NCBI GenBank assembly: GCA_024734555.1
Contig: JANPWX010000251.1
Location: 1-64,000, forward strand
From: Trochalopteron elliotii
Taxonomy: Eukaryota > Chordata > Aves > Passeriformes > Leiothrichidae
DNA length: 64,000 nt
Reading direction: 5' to 3'
The notes below the pieces were generated by a model. That model was not told where the DNA came from. It did not search any database and worked only from the letters and a program-made list of their open reading frames with translations. How positions within the stretch are numbered: position 1 is the first letter of the stretch; each line of letters opens with the position of its first letter. Both the position numbers and the translations under genes were made by a program. Shown here one piece after another: positions 47,502 to 59,400 of the stretch.

Positions 47502-50500
47502 GGCAGGAAATGTATCCAAATATTGAAGCCAAGGTTTGTATGTGAAACTGTGAGGAGGAGATTAAAGACCCAACAACGCTGGACTCCCTGAGTAGGGAAT
47601 TTAAAGGGGACTGGCAGGAAGGGCTTGTGCAGATGGAGAGGGATGAACTCCTATTCTGAAGAGCCTGTTCAGCCCTGGTTGTGAGCCCTGGGCGAGAGTA
47701 ACCTCCTTCCCAGCAAACACACCAAATTCCCAATATCTATGGCAGGGACTGGGAAGGACTGAGCGGCTGCAGGGAAGGAGGCAGCCCAGGCTATTTGTGT
47801 TTATGTGTTTCAATCATGCCAATTTTTGTTGTTTCCATCAGTGCTGCTGCTTTTCCCCCAGGGCTGCCCTCTCCCTTCCCTTCCAGAGACTGTGGTGTCC
47901 TCGGGCTTAATGTTCATCTCCCATGTAGGAGGTGAACCACAGAACACTGAGCCAGCAAGGAATCTGGCAATGGCATGAACAAAGCACACTGTAGGATCAA
48001 AGTCACCTGGTGCATAATGATTAAAACTTGTTCAGGTGAAAACATCAGAATCAGGATATTTTTTCTTTCTTTCTTTTTTTTTAATTGCTGCAAAGCTGTG
48101 TAGTCAATTCACATGAGACACAGTTTAGTCCATGTGAAAGGAATGTAAAATATAATTTTCAATATGGGTATTATTTGTTACATTATGTATTTTTAGCCTA
48201 GAGGATGAATTATATATCCTAAATACCTGTTTCAGCACATAACCCACTAATTCACAAGCATGTGGCAAATGCTGGAACCTTCAGGTTATGTACAAACTGA
48301 ACTGATTTTATTCCTGTATTAATGGTTTGTGAGAGGCCAACATAATAGCTTCCATCGAGGAACATTACTAGAAATAGTATTATTTAAAATTCCAGACTTT
48401 GTTGCAAATGCAGTCCTTCTCTTTTTTTTTCTTTCCTTTGTCCCAGCCAGATCATTTGTTAAGTTGGACATGACAATATTTTTCTCCTTTTTTTGTATAA
48501 ATGTAAACAGAACTAAGCAGAGAGCAAAAATTCTCTACAGCCTTAAGATACCCAATATTTCATTTGACCTTTATAAAAAGTCAATTTGTGCTTTGTTTCT
48601 TTAACGTGAAATCTAAAATGCCCTCCAGCCCCTTCCTCACAGAATTCATTTTTGACCATAAGCAAAGCAATTCTGCCTTTGCTCTTTTCAGGCACTCCTG
48701 AAGCTCAGGAGGCAGGGGCGTTGTTTCTGCTTTTTGTTTCTGCTGGAGGGTTTGGATTGCAGAGCTCTGGTGTCACCGCCGTAACGTCCCTCACTTTGCA
48801 GTTAACTGTGCTTTGCTGAACATCAGTGTGAGCTCCCTTTGAGGAGGGATAACTGTGGATTGAACAGCGATGACCCCCCGGAGTGCTACTGGTGCATCTG
48901 TTGCTGACAAGAACAAGTTAGGCCAGTTCTTAAATTCCTTGGGCCAGAAGTGGCGGCTCACTGAGGGTGATTCACCCTTTGGAGATTCCCCACCACAGCA
49001 CAAAGAGGCTGAATTTTCGAAACAGGAAACACCCCTGTTAGTAGGTGGGGGGTCACAGTTCTGCAGAACTCCTTTATTACACGGAGTGCATTTGATAAGA
49101 GTGGGCATGAAGTGTCCTCTGAATTAATTTGCTTATGTTCCACAAAGCATCACCTGGGGGTTTTCTCACAGTAATTTGGATTTTGCTTCTAGAGGTTCAG
49201 TGGGAGACTCAAACTTTGTGATTTTTTGTGCCTTTAAAAACTCTGAGTAAAACTCATTACCTTCTTGAGATCAGTGACTTCCAGAAGTGGTATGGAAATG
49301 CCTCTCCAAAGAGCTCTGCTGTGTCTCTCCAGGTAAGCTCTCCTGCCCCTAGGAGCACTTCCCAGCTGGTACGCAGGCTGGAAGGGTCATGTCCCTTGAC
49401 CTTGTTCCTGGTACCACACCCACAATGCATGGTTTTGGACACAGGCATTCATGCCCAATCATGCCAGCTATGGTCAAGTATTCACATGAAACCCAGGTTT
49501 CCAAAGAAGATGCTGCAGCTTGGAAGTGTTGTTGAAAAATCAGTTTCCTGTCAGCATAAATAGTCAGTTTATTTCTGGGTTAAAGTTAAATATCATTACG
49601 TTAGAAAGATGTTGCACTGGGTTGAAAACCCCGTGATGGTGTGGTTGATCAAACCAGTCACTTTTCTTTTCTTGGCTGAACCAAGGTTTGTGATTTACAG
49701 GCTGCTTTGATGCCTTAGAGAGGCTGAGAGGTTACCAGAACTGCATGAATTGAACATTACCTTCTACAAACTTCTTTCAAATAACCACGATTTAATTGAG
49801 GATTACATTTTTGGAAATTCAAACACTGTATAGTATCTGCTAATTGCTCAACGTTCTAAAAATAAAGTTAACATAAAAATCAGCCCTACAGAATCAATTT
49901 AGTTTCTCCTCTTTCCAAACATTCTAATCTGTGATAATAAAAATTCTTCTTGTAAGCTATTTTATGTATTTTGTGACAGTGCAAGGCATTTAAATTAGGA
50001 CTTCAAAATGCTCGTGAGCACAGATTTGTTAAGTTTTCCAGTACTCAGTGGGAGAAAGTGAATGTTATTGCACTAGAAGTCTGCAACAGAGTTGGAAGGA
50101 GAAAAAAAATTAAGCCTGTGGATTCTGTGAATCCTTTAACCACAAGATCTTCCTTTTGCATCTGTGACTCAAAAAAAAAAGTTATTTTTCTGCATTGTAA
50201 TGAGATGTAGTAATTAGAATATGGAAACAATCTGTGGCCTCTGAAGCTGTGTAGAGATGTCACTACTGCATCTTAGAGTCACTTGGGGCTTTGTGGTTAA
50301 CCGGAGATAGAATTTGAACTGTCCTGATCGAAAAGCAGAGGCTCTTCACTGTTGGGCTAAAAAAGGAATCTGCACTGGCACTTTGCTATAAAGAGGCTGT
50401 GATGTTCACATGTGATAAGGTTTGGTTCTGACCACTCCAAGCAATATTATGTCATCTGTGTGTCCATAGGAAGGATAGAGCAGCAGGAGTTCCTGGGCAG

Positions 50501-51011
50501 TGTTCAGTAGCTCTTGATGTCTGATTTATTCATCATTCAATTCATTTACTGCAGCTTTGTGTGTGCAGTGATATGGCTCAGTGTTGTATAATTCATCTCC
50601 CTCTGCAAGAAACTCACTGTCCTGGTTTGCAATGAGACCTTGGAAATGTGTGAGTGTTGCTCAAGGAAATTATTTTTTCCCTCTTTCTGCTTCAGTTCCT
50701 GTTTTTACCCATCTGCTTGACTTTACTGATTGCCTTTTGAGCCTACAGAACTTCCCAAGAGAGGCAAAACTGACTGTCCAGCTCTTCTGTCAGTCTCTTC
50801 ATTCCAGTATCACCTACATATTGCCAGGGAATAATAACGCACAGAACTGTTTGAAAGATCTTCATTTACATGCTTTCCAAAGTGCTTCTGTGTCTGATCA
50901 TCAGGATGCCATTTGAAAATTCACCAGACCTGGAAACCAGTGGTTTGGATTTCATCAGAAATTGGTTGGCTCTGTGTTGTTGGTGATCGTAGGGAGTGTA
51001 GGCCAGGAGGA
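47502..51011. other. Unannotated non-coding DNA
   Basis: No established gene is visible. A moderately CpG-containing stretch occurs at about 48715-48890. It is followed by a region open on both strands (48870-49127 plus, 48791-49108 minus) and by a splice-flanked candidate at 49193-49332. The rest is CpG-poor DNA with short T and A runs. Confidence 0.5.
49193..49332 (+). other. Candidate 140-nt exon of an unknown transcript
   Basis: A pyrimidine-rich acceptor, TTTGGATTTTGCTTCTAG, ends at 49192, and a strong donor, CCAG|GTAAGC, begins at 49333. The interval is 140 nt, an ordinary internal exon length. One frame is open from the ATG at 49228 to the donor, but in that frame an in-frame stop lies earlier in the segment, so it would be a 5' leader/start exon or a non-coding RNA exon. 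No peptide family is recognised. Chance pairing of splice-like sequences cannot be excluded. Confidence 0.15.
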
Positions 51012-51173
51012 CATCACAGAATCATGGGATGGTTTGGGTTGGAAAGAACCTTAAAGGTAATCTGGTTCCTATGGCCAGGGACACCTTCCACTATCCCAGG
51101 CTGCTCCAAGCCCCATCCAACCTGGCCTTGGACACTTCCAGGGATCCAGGGGCAGCCACAGCTTCTCTGGACA
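51012..51173 (-). mobile_element. CR1 LINE 3' fragment, minus strand
   Basis: The plus strand begins CATCACAGAATCATGGGATG, the reverse complement of the CR1 eight-base tail, and continues with GTTTGGGTTGGAAAGAACCT and the CAGGGACACCTTCCACTATC, CTGCTCCAAGCCCCATCCAA and GACACTTCCAGGGAT blocks. Homology stops at about 51173 after GCTTCTCTGG, so only the 3' non-coding end remains. A small deletion after GGTTCC shortens the usual CCACCCTGCCATGGGCAGGG block seen in the copy at 22166-22476. The element is 5'-truncated and inert. Confidence 0.95.
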
Positions 51174-52350
51174 AAAGATTATACAATTACACCCCTTAAT
51201 GATTTTAAAAACAGTCAACTCTGGAAGGCTGCCTTTGCTACCGGATCTGCAGAGGAGAGTGAGTTACCTGGTTTTGTTGGGCTGGATGATGGATCCAATC
51301 TTCCTGGCCTTGTCCACAGAGAAAATTCTACTGACTGACCAGAGGTGCAATTCCAACACCCATCCATTCCAGCATATCTCACCATATGGGTATGCTTACT
51401 CCTGTGTAAAAACATTTGCTTGGGGTGTAATATTATTGCAGCAGTAAGTCTGTGTCATACTTCTCCTTGAGGATATGAGCTCTTTAAGTGCTGAAAGCTT
51501 TAAGTAAGGAATAGTGGTGGCCAGTGAAGGGAAATAAGAAAGAAAAATTCTGTTACTCCAAGGAATCTTATATTTGACCTTGCCTAAGCTAAGGACTAAA
51601 TGGTGTATTATCCCCTCATCTGAACACAACCCATATATATGTGTCATCTTGACTCTGTCTTCTTTTCCCCTCCTCCAAAATTGTATTTTTTGGGTGGTAT
51701 TTGAGGATTTTTTCCCATTCATCTGGAGTTTGAGCGGTTCAGCAGCAGGGTCAGAACAGGGAGTATTGCTGCAAGCAAGATGCAAAGGAGGATCTTGCAC
51801 CCTCCAGATCTGTTAAGCTCACTGTGCGTGTGTCAGGAGCACACAAATGTGTTATTTTTACTCAGGATTTCCCCACAGTAAATACAGCTTCCTACCTTCT
51901 TTTGAACTCACATGAACTCTTCTGATGCCCAGAGGCTGCAGCCACAGTTAAACCCAAGTTTTATTGTTCACCTGTGGGAGAAGCAGAGGCCCCATGTGTC
52001 TCCATGGCTATGTGAGCAGGAAGTTTTGGTTAGCTTGAACCCGTGACTGAAAGGAAGGGCCTTGGGATTGCTGTGTTAGTAGTAATTTCTTTCTCAGGAA
52101 TTATGCCTTTCCCTGGACTTGCCAGCAATGAGACAGGTGGGTTATGGCATCCAGATCCAGTCCTTGAGAATTAAAGCAACAGACCTTCCATCTTAACATT
52201 AATGCAAGAAGAACTATTATCTGTCTTGCACTTTGGGCCTGTGCAACTAGAGGAAGATAAATCAATGGAAACCAGGCCATGGCCATTTTCCCTATTCTAT
52301 ATTTTAAATAGCAACCATTTTTCCAACTGTTCCTGGAGTTTGGAATAGGA

Positions 52351-52467
52351 TAAATCCCTGGAGAGAAGGGCTACATACAGAACACAAGTGATGGGGCCAG
52401 GATTGAATGGATCCTCAGAGAGAAGGGTTATGTACAGAGCACAAGTGATGTAGCCAGGGTTGAGTGA
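52351..52467. repeat. Tandem duplication, two copies of 57 bp
   Basis: Copy one (52351-52407) and copy two (from 52408) align without gaps through GAGAGAAGGG, TACAG, CACAAGTGATG and the GCCAG-TTGA block. Over the 50 best-aligned positions I count nine mismatches, eight of them transitions, so the duplication is old enough to have diverged by nearly a fifth. The pattern fits a single ancient slippage or unequal-exchange event followed by neutral decay. It is not related to the CR1 1.2 kb upstream. Confidence 0.88.
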
Positions 52468-54169
52468 AGAATATAATTTATTGTCTGTTTTTACAGTTTA
52501 TCTTGCTACCATTTTATATGCACTGTTATAAAATATCATTATATTTATTGCCAGCTCTTGTCTGTATTTGCTAGTCAGTTATAAAGCTCAACAAGGACCC
52601 ACTACAGTTCTTAAAATAGCCAGACATATTCTTGCTCCAATGACTTCACCATTTCTAACTACAAAATAGGTTTTAATTACTTCCTATATCTCTATTATGG
52701 CTTTTTGGTCACTTTAGTCTGATTCTGTTCTTTCTTCATGCATAGATTCCAGACAGTAAAGGCAGAGCAGGGAAGGCTGGATGTTGTTTCTGTTTAACAG
52801 CCTGGAACGTTTCTACTGGTGTAACATGGGGATGATTAAAAGGGAATTCCCTCCATTTAGAAACCTTCAGGGGAGAACTCATTAGGAGAAGGAAGACAAA
52901 GAATAATACAAATAAACTCTACCCATCAGCAGGTATTATGTCAGCAAACCCACTTCCAGCTGAGGTCATTGAACAAAGCCCCTGGTTCCTCCAGCTCCAA
53001 CATGGAATCAGCCTTTTCCCAACAGAGCTCTTTGGGTGGAAGAGTGCTCATGTCTGCATCAGCCCTCATTGCCTCTGGAAGCAGTCTCTGCATTGATGGA
53101 CAGGAGTTCAAGAATTACTCTGCCAGAGTAATTACAAGAATTACAAACTGCCAGATTTCCAAGATTTTCATTGTAGAGTCTCCTCCAGATATGGAGTACC
53201 TCCTGTCTCCAATTGTTTGTAAAACTGTGCTGCCTGCAGTAAAAGAGTATTCATATGCACTTGTGGGAAAGCCCAGGCACAGGTAGCCATCAAGGAGAAG
53301 GCAGCAGATACTCTGCCCGTGGAGGGGGGACAATTTTATTGTCTATTTTTGAGCTACTCTGACATAGTTTTCAAAACAACAGCTTTCTGCTTTTAACAGC
53401 TGTAATCCTCACTAGGAAAAGATGAAAAGAGGAGCCTCACTACACCCTCTTGAAGCTTTTTCTTTTCATAAAAAACTGTGATTTTTTTAGTGTGGAAGAA
53501 AAATATTTCTCTTTTGCCCCTTTCTTTTCTGTAAGAGAAGACATGAACCCATTCACATTCCTCTATATCTAACAATGCTGAAGTTTCAGAGTCTTCATAA
53601 AACATGGCAAGTTTCTTAGCTAAAGAAGATTAGGATATAGCTACAAAGCTTTATTATAATCAGAGACTCTTCATTAAGAAGTTATTGGATATTAATTGTC
53701 TATTGATACTGACAAATATTTCATAAGCAAGTTCTTTTGTGCTTGAAGTCAGAACACCGGTGTATTTGCCAATGAGAGACCACTAATAGAGCTACAGCCT
53801 GTGGGCAAGTGCTACAGAGAATACTCTGGTGTTATGTTACAGGAGAGAGATGTAATTTGAGGGCATTTATGTCCAAGAACTGTCATTTTTGATCAGGCTG
53901 GGCAGAGAGGGGCAACATGGTGGCAGGTTGTACAGTACCATGGAGGTGACAGTGAGTTGGAGGTGCTCTCCCAGTGCAAACTGGGGGACCAGTCTAAGCA
54001 GCCAGGGATGGCAACCAGCCAGGTCACGGCAGATTGATTTGTCCTGAACCCGGGAGAATCCTTAGAGGGAAAGGAGCTTAGAGAAGGCTTTTGGTAATAA
54101 GCAGAACTGGATTTTAATGGGGTTCACAGAGATAGAACAGAAATAAAATCTGTGTTTGCATAAGATAGA

Positions 54170-54560
54170 AGGAGAAGCGGTAAGCGCAGAGCGGCAGTGA
54201 CTGTCTTGATCTGAAAGGCTCAGCAAGCAGCGCTTAGGCAGCCAGGCTCCATTAAGATCCTATCCATAATGCATGAGGTTTGGAAACCCAGGGGACTGCC
54301 CAACAAAAAAGGAAGAATCCTCCAAACTCCCCTTCCGAAAGCGCTGGGTTGGCTGTCCCAGAAGGGGCCCGTCAGGAGAGCACTTTGAGTAAGAAATGGC
54401 TCACTTTGGCAGAGGTGATGGAGCACTAATGCACTACACGGATAGCGCCGGCCCTCCCCGCACTCACATGCTCCGTGTTCAATGATCACTGCGGGCAAAC
54501 AACGCAGCGCTTAGTTCATCACCATTACTCTTATTTTTGTTTTATTTTGGGCAGATTGCG
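54170..54560. promoter_or_regulatory. CpG-enriched block, possible regulatory element
   Basis: About 16 CpG sites fall in under 400 bp, including AGCGCCGGCC around 54445, against a sparse background. The 11-mer GCAGCGCTTAG occurs twice, at 54227-54237 and 54504-54514, bracketing the block. Between them are CCATAATGCATGAG near 54265 (POU-like core), AAGCGCTGGG near 54340 and two TAATGCA-type cores. The sequence is non-repetitive and has no plausible long reading frame. Mixed CpG and homeodomain content is typical of hypomethylated developmental enhancers or alternative promoters, but this is inferred from composition alone. Confidence 0.35.
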
Positions 54561-57500
54561 GGACATAATTCCTGCCTTCAATTTTCTGTCAGACTGGGAA
54601 TACCAGTGTCCCCCTGCTAACTTAGTTACACCTTAAACTTTAAAATGTTAACCCTTTATTTCTCTGGTGAGGTTCTAAAAAGATTATGTGTCTAGTTCAA
54701 CAATTCTGGAGTTTAGAAGAATTCACGTGAAGAGTGTAGGTTCACATGACTTAAGTACTAGCATAGAGTGGCCAGCCAGAAAATGTGCATTTGGATTTTC
54801 TTGAGACTCTGATTTGGTCCTCACACATTTTCCTGTCTTTTCTGCTGAAGTTTTGTGCCAGACCTGCTATCAATCACTGCAGTCCTGTTTCTCATTTGTG
54901 TGGGATTTTTGAGTCTTCAGAATGAATACAGTATTGAAAAAGCAGAATTTTAACTGAAATAGTTTCTTCATTAGAGTTATTTCTGCTGGAACAGAGAAGA
55001 GACATGCACTGATTGGAATGACTAAATAAAATGGAGCTGGGAGCTGAGAAGATGTTTCCCAGCTGTCCATGTTTTATTTCCCTGTGGGCTTTGCACTGTA
55101 AAGTAACACAGACCTGAGCTGACCTTTGGGATCTTCACAACTGTGGTGTCTGATCTTTTCCACCTCAGAGGAGACAGAGGATCTGTCAGTTTACACATGT
55201 CCAATTTATTTGCAGCAAACTACAGAATGTTGGAGAATATAAAGCCTCCATCCCAGACACCACAAAGTCTTCAGCTACCTTACACTTCGGCACCAGCTGA
55301 GGGAACAGCTGGAAGAGAAAGGATGGAATTTACAGTACCAGAGACATCTTTGGCTCATCTGAAATCAAACTTGGCAAAGTATAATGGTAAATTTGTTTCT
55401 CAGGCCTGAGAGGTGACAATTCCTTCTTCTTTCTCAGTAAGACCTCCTGCCTGGGGTTCCATTTGACAAGTAAGATTTTGAGAGATCTTCATGGTCTTGA
55501 ACAGGTGGAGTTTGTCTGGAGTGCAACAAAGGTATTTGAATGCTCAGATTTATAGCTCAACAGTTCGGGGGAGATTGTAAATACTCTTGGTCCTTTTTAT
55601 GAAGCAAAAGCAGAACTATAAAAGGGACCTGATACTAGTCTTAGAGTATATTAAAAGCTGATGTAAGGAGAGAAGGGATCCATTTTTCTCTATGGTGGAT
55701 AAACTAAGAGAAAACAATTTACACTTAAGCAAGGAGCCTCAGACAAGAGTTTAGGAAACCTTTTCAAATGATAATGGCAATAAAGTACTGAAACAAATTT
55801 CTTAGGGAAGTTGGAAGACTTTTTAGAATAATTTATATAAGAACAACTGGATCTTGCTGCAGAGCAGGGAGAAGGACTGGATTGCAAGGCTCTTCCAGGC
55901 TGATTCCACAGTTTGTTAGTTTGGTTAAAATTTGGGCAAAGTCCTGGGCTTGTGCTGCAGAGTTTGTTTTGCCCCAGTTCTATCCATCTGTCATGGACAG
56001 AGTGGGACAAGGCCGGGAAAATTTAATTCTTGGGCATCTTTCTTATTTCTGTGCTTCTCTCCATTTAGGCACAGAATGTTCTTGCCCCAGCCTGGAATCC
56101 AAAGCTCAACTCAGAGAGTTTAAGATGACTGAGAAATTTAGAAAGAACTGTTTCTAAACTCTGCAGTTACATGCTTGGCCTGTTCCCACATTGGCAGGTG
56201 ATGCACCTGGATCCTGTGAGGCCAAGGTAAATGCTGAGCAAGCCTTTCTCAGCCTTAGTGCCAGCACTTGGGAGTCTGGCAGCACTGGTGAGAGCCTCCC
56301 ATGAGGTACTGACCATCCAGATGTGTTCTAGGGCCAGCACGTGCCAGGTGGTTCCAGCTGCACACTACACACCACTTGTAGAGGGAAGTCAAGACATAAC
56401 TGTGCTTCCTTTTAGGACAAACTGATTTATTAATGCATGGTTGTCTGTGTCACTCACCTTAGCTAGGTTTTGAAGAATATATGATCTATGGGTTTGTGTT
56501 TGGCCCGTAGAAATTATACTCCTTCTACCTATTTACATACCCGTAGAATCCCATGTGACATTAGGTTCATCTGGGTGTGATTTAATTTTTTTTTTTTTTT
56601 ACCTCAAGGCAGCTTAATTTATTGTATTAAAGGAAAAGGTCCTCAGTTTTGGGAGTTGTGGTTGTGTGTCTCTAATATTTTTGTCAGCCATTCCATGCAC
56701 TTTGCCAGGGATTGTGTTACTTCCACTTCACATGAGGAGAAGGTAGGAGCACTACTGCAGGCAGTGGGCACTAACCTGCCTGGTGATGTTAATATTAACA
56801 TTTAGTTATCCTAAACCATACTCACACTGCATGCAGAACTCTCTTGTAAAGACACTCCCACCAGGGATCAGCAATAGGGACCATGTTCAGAAAGTTCCCA
56901 GGTGTTTGGAGAAGTTCCTGAACATAGATGTTTCAGATTGACATGGAGAGACCTGTATTCTAGTTATGTTTGTTTCCTTCAAGTCCAAAATATTTCAAGA
57001 TTTTCCCAGAAAAGCATCAGAAATCCTGAGGAAATTTTCTGATCTGTTATAAGGGATCTGTTACGAGGAGCTGGAAAAAAATCAGTTTTAAAACACAGAG
57101 TCTGAAATAATTTATTTTCATTGCGTATTTTTGCAGTTTTTCAGCAATGCCTCTGTGCCATCCTTCAAAACAGGTCTGTGCCTGGCCTGGATTTTGCTGT
57201 CCCCTGAGCAGGATGCATTAGTTCTGTTTGTCATTCCCATGACCTTTGTCTCTGGACATCTCTTTGTGGCACTCAGGTGCTCCAGCTCCTGGGAGCTTTT
57301 CCCTTTTCACCAATCCTTGAGCTGGTGGTGGTTGCTCTTCCTGTAGGACTGAACCATTTCTACTCTTCCCATCTCTGCACCCTGCCATTAGGAAACAGGC
57401 CACCTAAGAGGAACAGGTGTGAGTTCCAAGTGATGAGAAGGTGTTAATTGATTGTATTTCTGTTTGAACTTTCTCTTCCCTCTTTTATCCACCAGGTTGT

Positions 57501-59346
57501 CTTTACATTTTGCTGTAGATACTGAGAGAATATTGTAACTGGTTTCTGCTCAGATCTCTTGGTCCAGAGTCATTTGTTTCAGTGTTGAGATACTGATCTG
57601 AAAAACTCAAAAGTGAGTTGTTGGTCTCTTCAGAATATTAGGAAGGTCCCCATAGAAGGTGAGATGAAAGGTTCATGCCTCTTGCATAGTCCTGTCAGCA
57701 GATTCCCAGGCTCCTGTGCAGGAAGGAGAAATTGTGAGGAATCCTCCTCAGCCTGGGAGGAATTGGTCTCACTGTTGGAGACAGCAGTTCTGGGGTGGAT
57801 CATGAAGAACAGCTGAAATCAACCTAGACTCCTGGAAAAGAGATTCTGGGTGAGTGCAGGATCCTTTCATCGCTCCAGACATGATTTTGCAGCAAACCGA
57901 GCATTCAGCTTGTTTTGAAAGCAGAGATACTTGTCAGCAATTATTGCTGAGCTAGGGACAGCACAGTTAAGATAGATAAACTTGTCAGCTGTGTCAGCTG
58001 TGCTGATGGAAAAGCAGAAAGGCCAGCTGGAAGGTTGAAAAAGACCTTTGTGTTTGAGATGCAGCTAGTGAGGTGGCTCTTGCGTAATGCTGCAAAATGA
58101 TTGAGAGTATCCTTGGTTCTTGTGCATTAATTCTACAATTATTACAGAAAAGAGTCATGAGTGATGGGCTAAGAGGGTTGTGTTATCACCAGGCATCATG
58201 CTTGGTGTTGGCAACATATTTTTGTGGGCATGCAGGACTGAATCTTCCAATTTGTGCTCACCTTGCTATGCACGGGATTAATTGGGTTCCTCCTTCTGCA
58301 CACTATCAGTTTGCTCATCATCCATCTTTCATATTTAACTCTTTAAAATGATGGCTTGCTGATTTTTTCCAAAAGTTTTTTTATAGTTGTGACTGATAGC
58401 TGCATGAAATGTATTTTTTTAAAAAAATCTAATCGTATAGGATTCTAAGACATCTAATTTGAGACTGGCAGTTGAGGTGTTGCCTGTTTGGTTGCTGAAC
58501 TTGGGTTGTCTCCGTGGCTAGTGTGACCCCCTGAAGGGTCTCTTGGAAGGAAGACTGAATGGTTCTAGCAGGAATTTTCTTTCAATTCTACTGTTGTTTT
58601 TATATAAAATTAATAATAAACATATTTGGGGCTTGTAGGACCTAACCAAAACAGACTCTTTGCTCCAGTGCCTGAGAGCCAGCAGAGGGAGTGTGAGGTA
58701 ACACTGAACATCCCTGGGCAATGTAGGATGGAGACACACAGGGAAAAACCTGGGGCAAAAAAGCACTGAACATCATATACCTTTCAGGTCCCATTAGGAT
58801 GCAAGGCTAAATAATCAGCCCACCAAAAAGGAAAATATGGTGGTAGTAGTAAAAAACCCCATTTTAATTCTGTGTTTCTAAGTGGATATTAGCAACAATA
58901 ACATTAAACAAAATTAAGCCATAAAAAGTACTCAGGAGTGTTGTATTCCGAGTGAGCACTAGAACCTGATGAGACTTGGGATGTGCTCTCTCCATTACAG
59001 ATGCTCCCAAGAAGGAGGTGAAAATCTGTGCTTTGCCCTTGACGTGTTCAGACTGTTGTGTTTGTTTCTATATTGCTCTCTTTCTCTCCCCCTCTCAATA
59101 ACTTCTGGGTTTCAAGCACTGTTTTGCTCAATCACAGCAAAAGATGTTTAATGCATCTTCATTAATATACATGAAATGCTGTTCCTGTTTTCTGCTGAGG
59201 AGGTAACTGGGGCTTTTCCATCTCGGGTCTGAGCTGTGTGTGTGAAAGTGGGAGACAAAGAGCAAGGGAAGAGGAAGTGGGAGAGAGAGTTGGTTTGTGT
59301 CCATGTGTAGGTAGTTTTAAAAACCCAATCTTTTCTGTTCTTGTAG

Positions 59347-59400
59347 AATATATGTTACATATCCAGGAGACACTCAATGCAGACATTCGTGTCAAGCAGG
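59347..59400 (+). other. Candidate 54-nt exon of an unknown transcript
   Basis: A very good acceptor tract, AATCTTTTCTGTTCTTGTAG, ends at 59346, and a donor-like AGG|GTGAGA follows at 59401. The 54-nt interval is open in one frame with phase 1 at both ends and encodes YMLHIQETLNADIRVKQ flanked by split codons. Length divisible by three, symmetric phase and a long pyrimidine tract make it the best exon candidate in the window. I do not recognise the peptide, and no partner exon is apparent. Confidence 0.2.

Noticed and set aside
52969..53286. 105-codon plus frame with a mixed, protein-like composition
   Set aside because: No recognised domain, no good acceptor or donor at its limits, and an ATG without supporting context.
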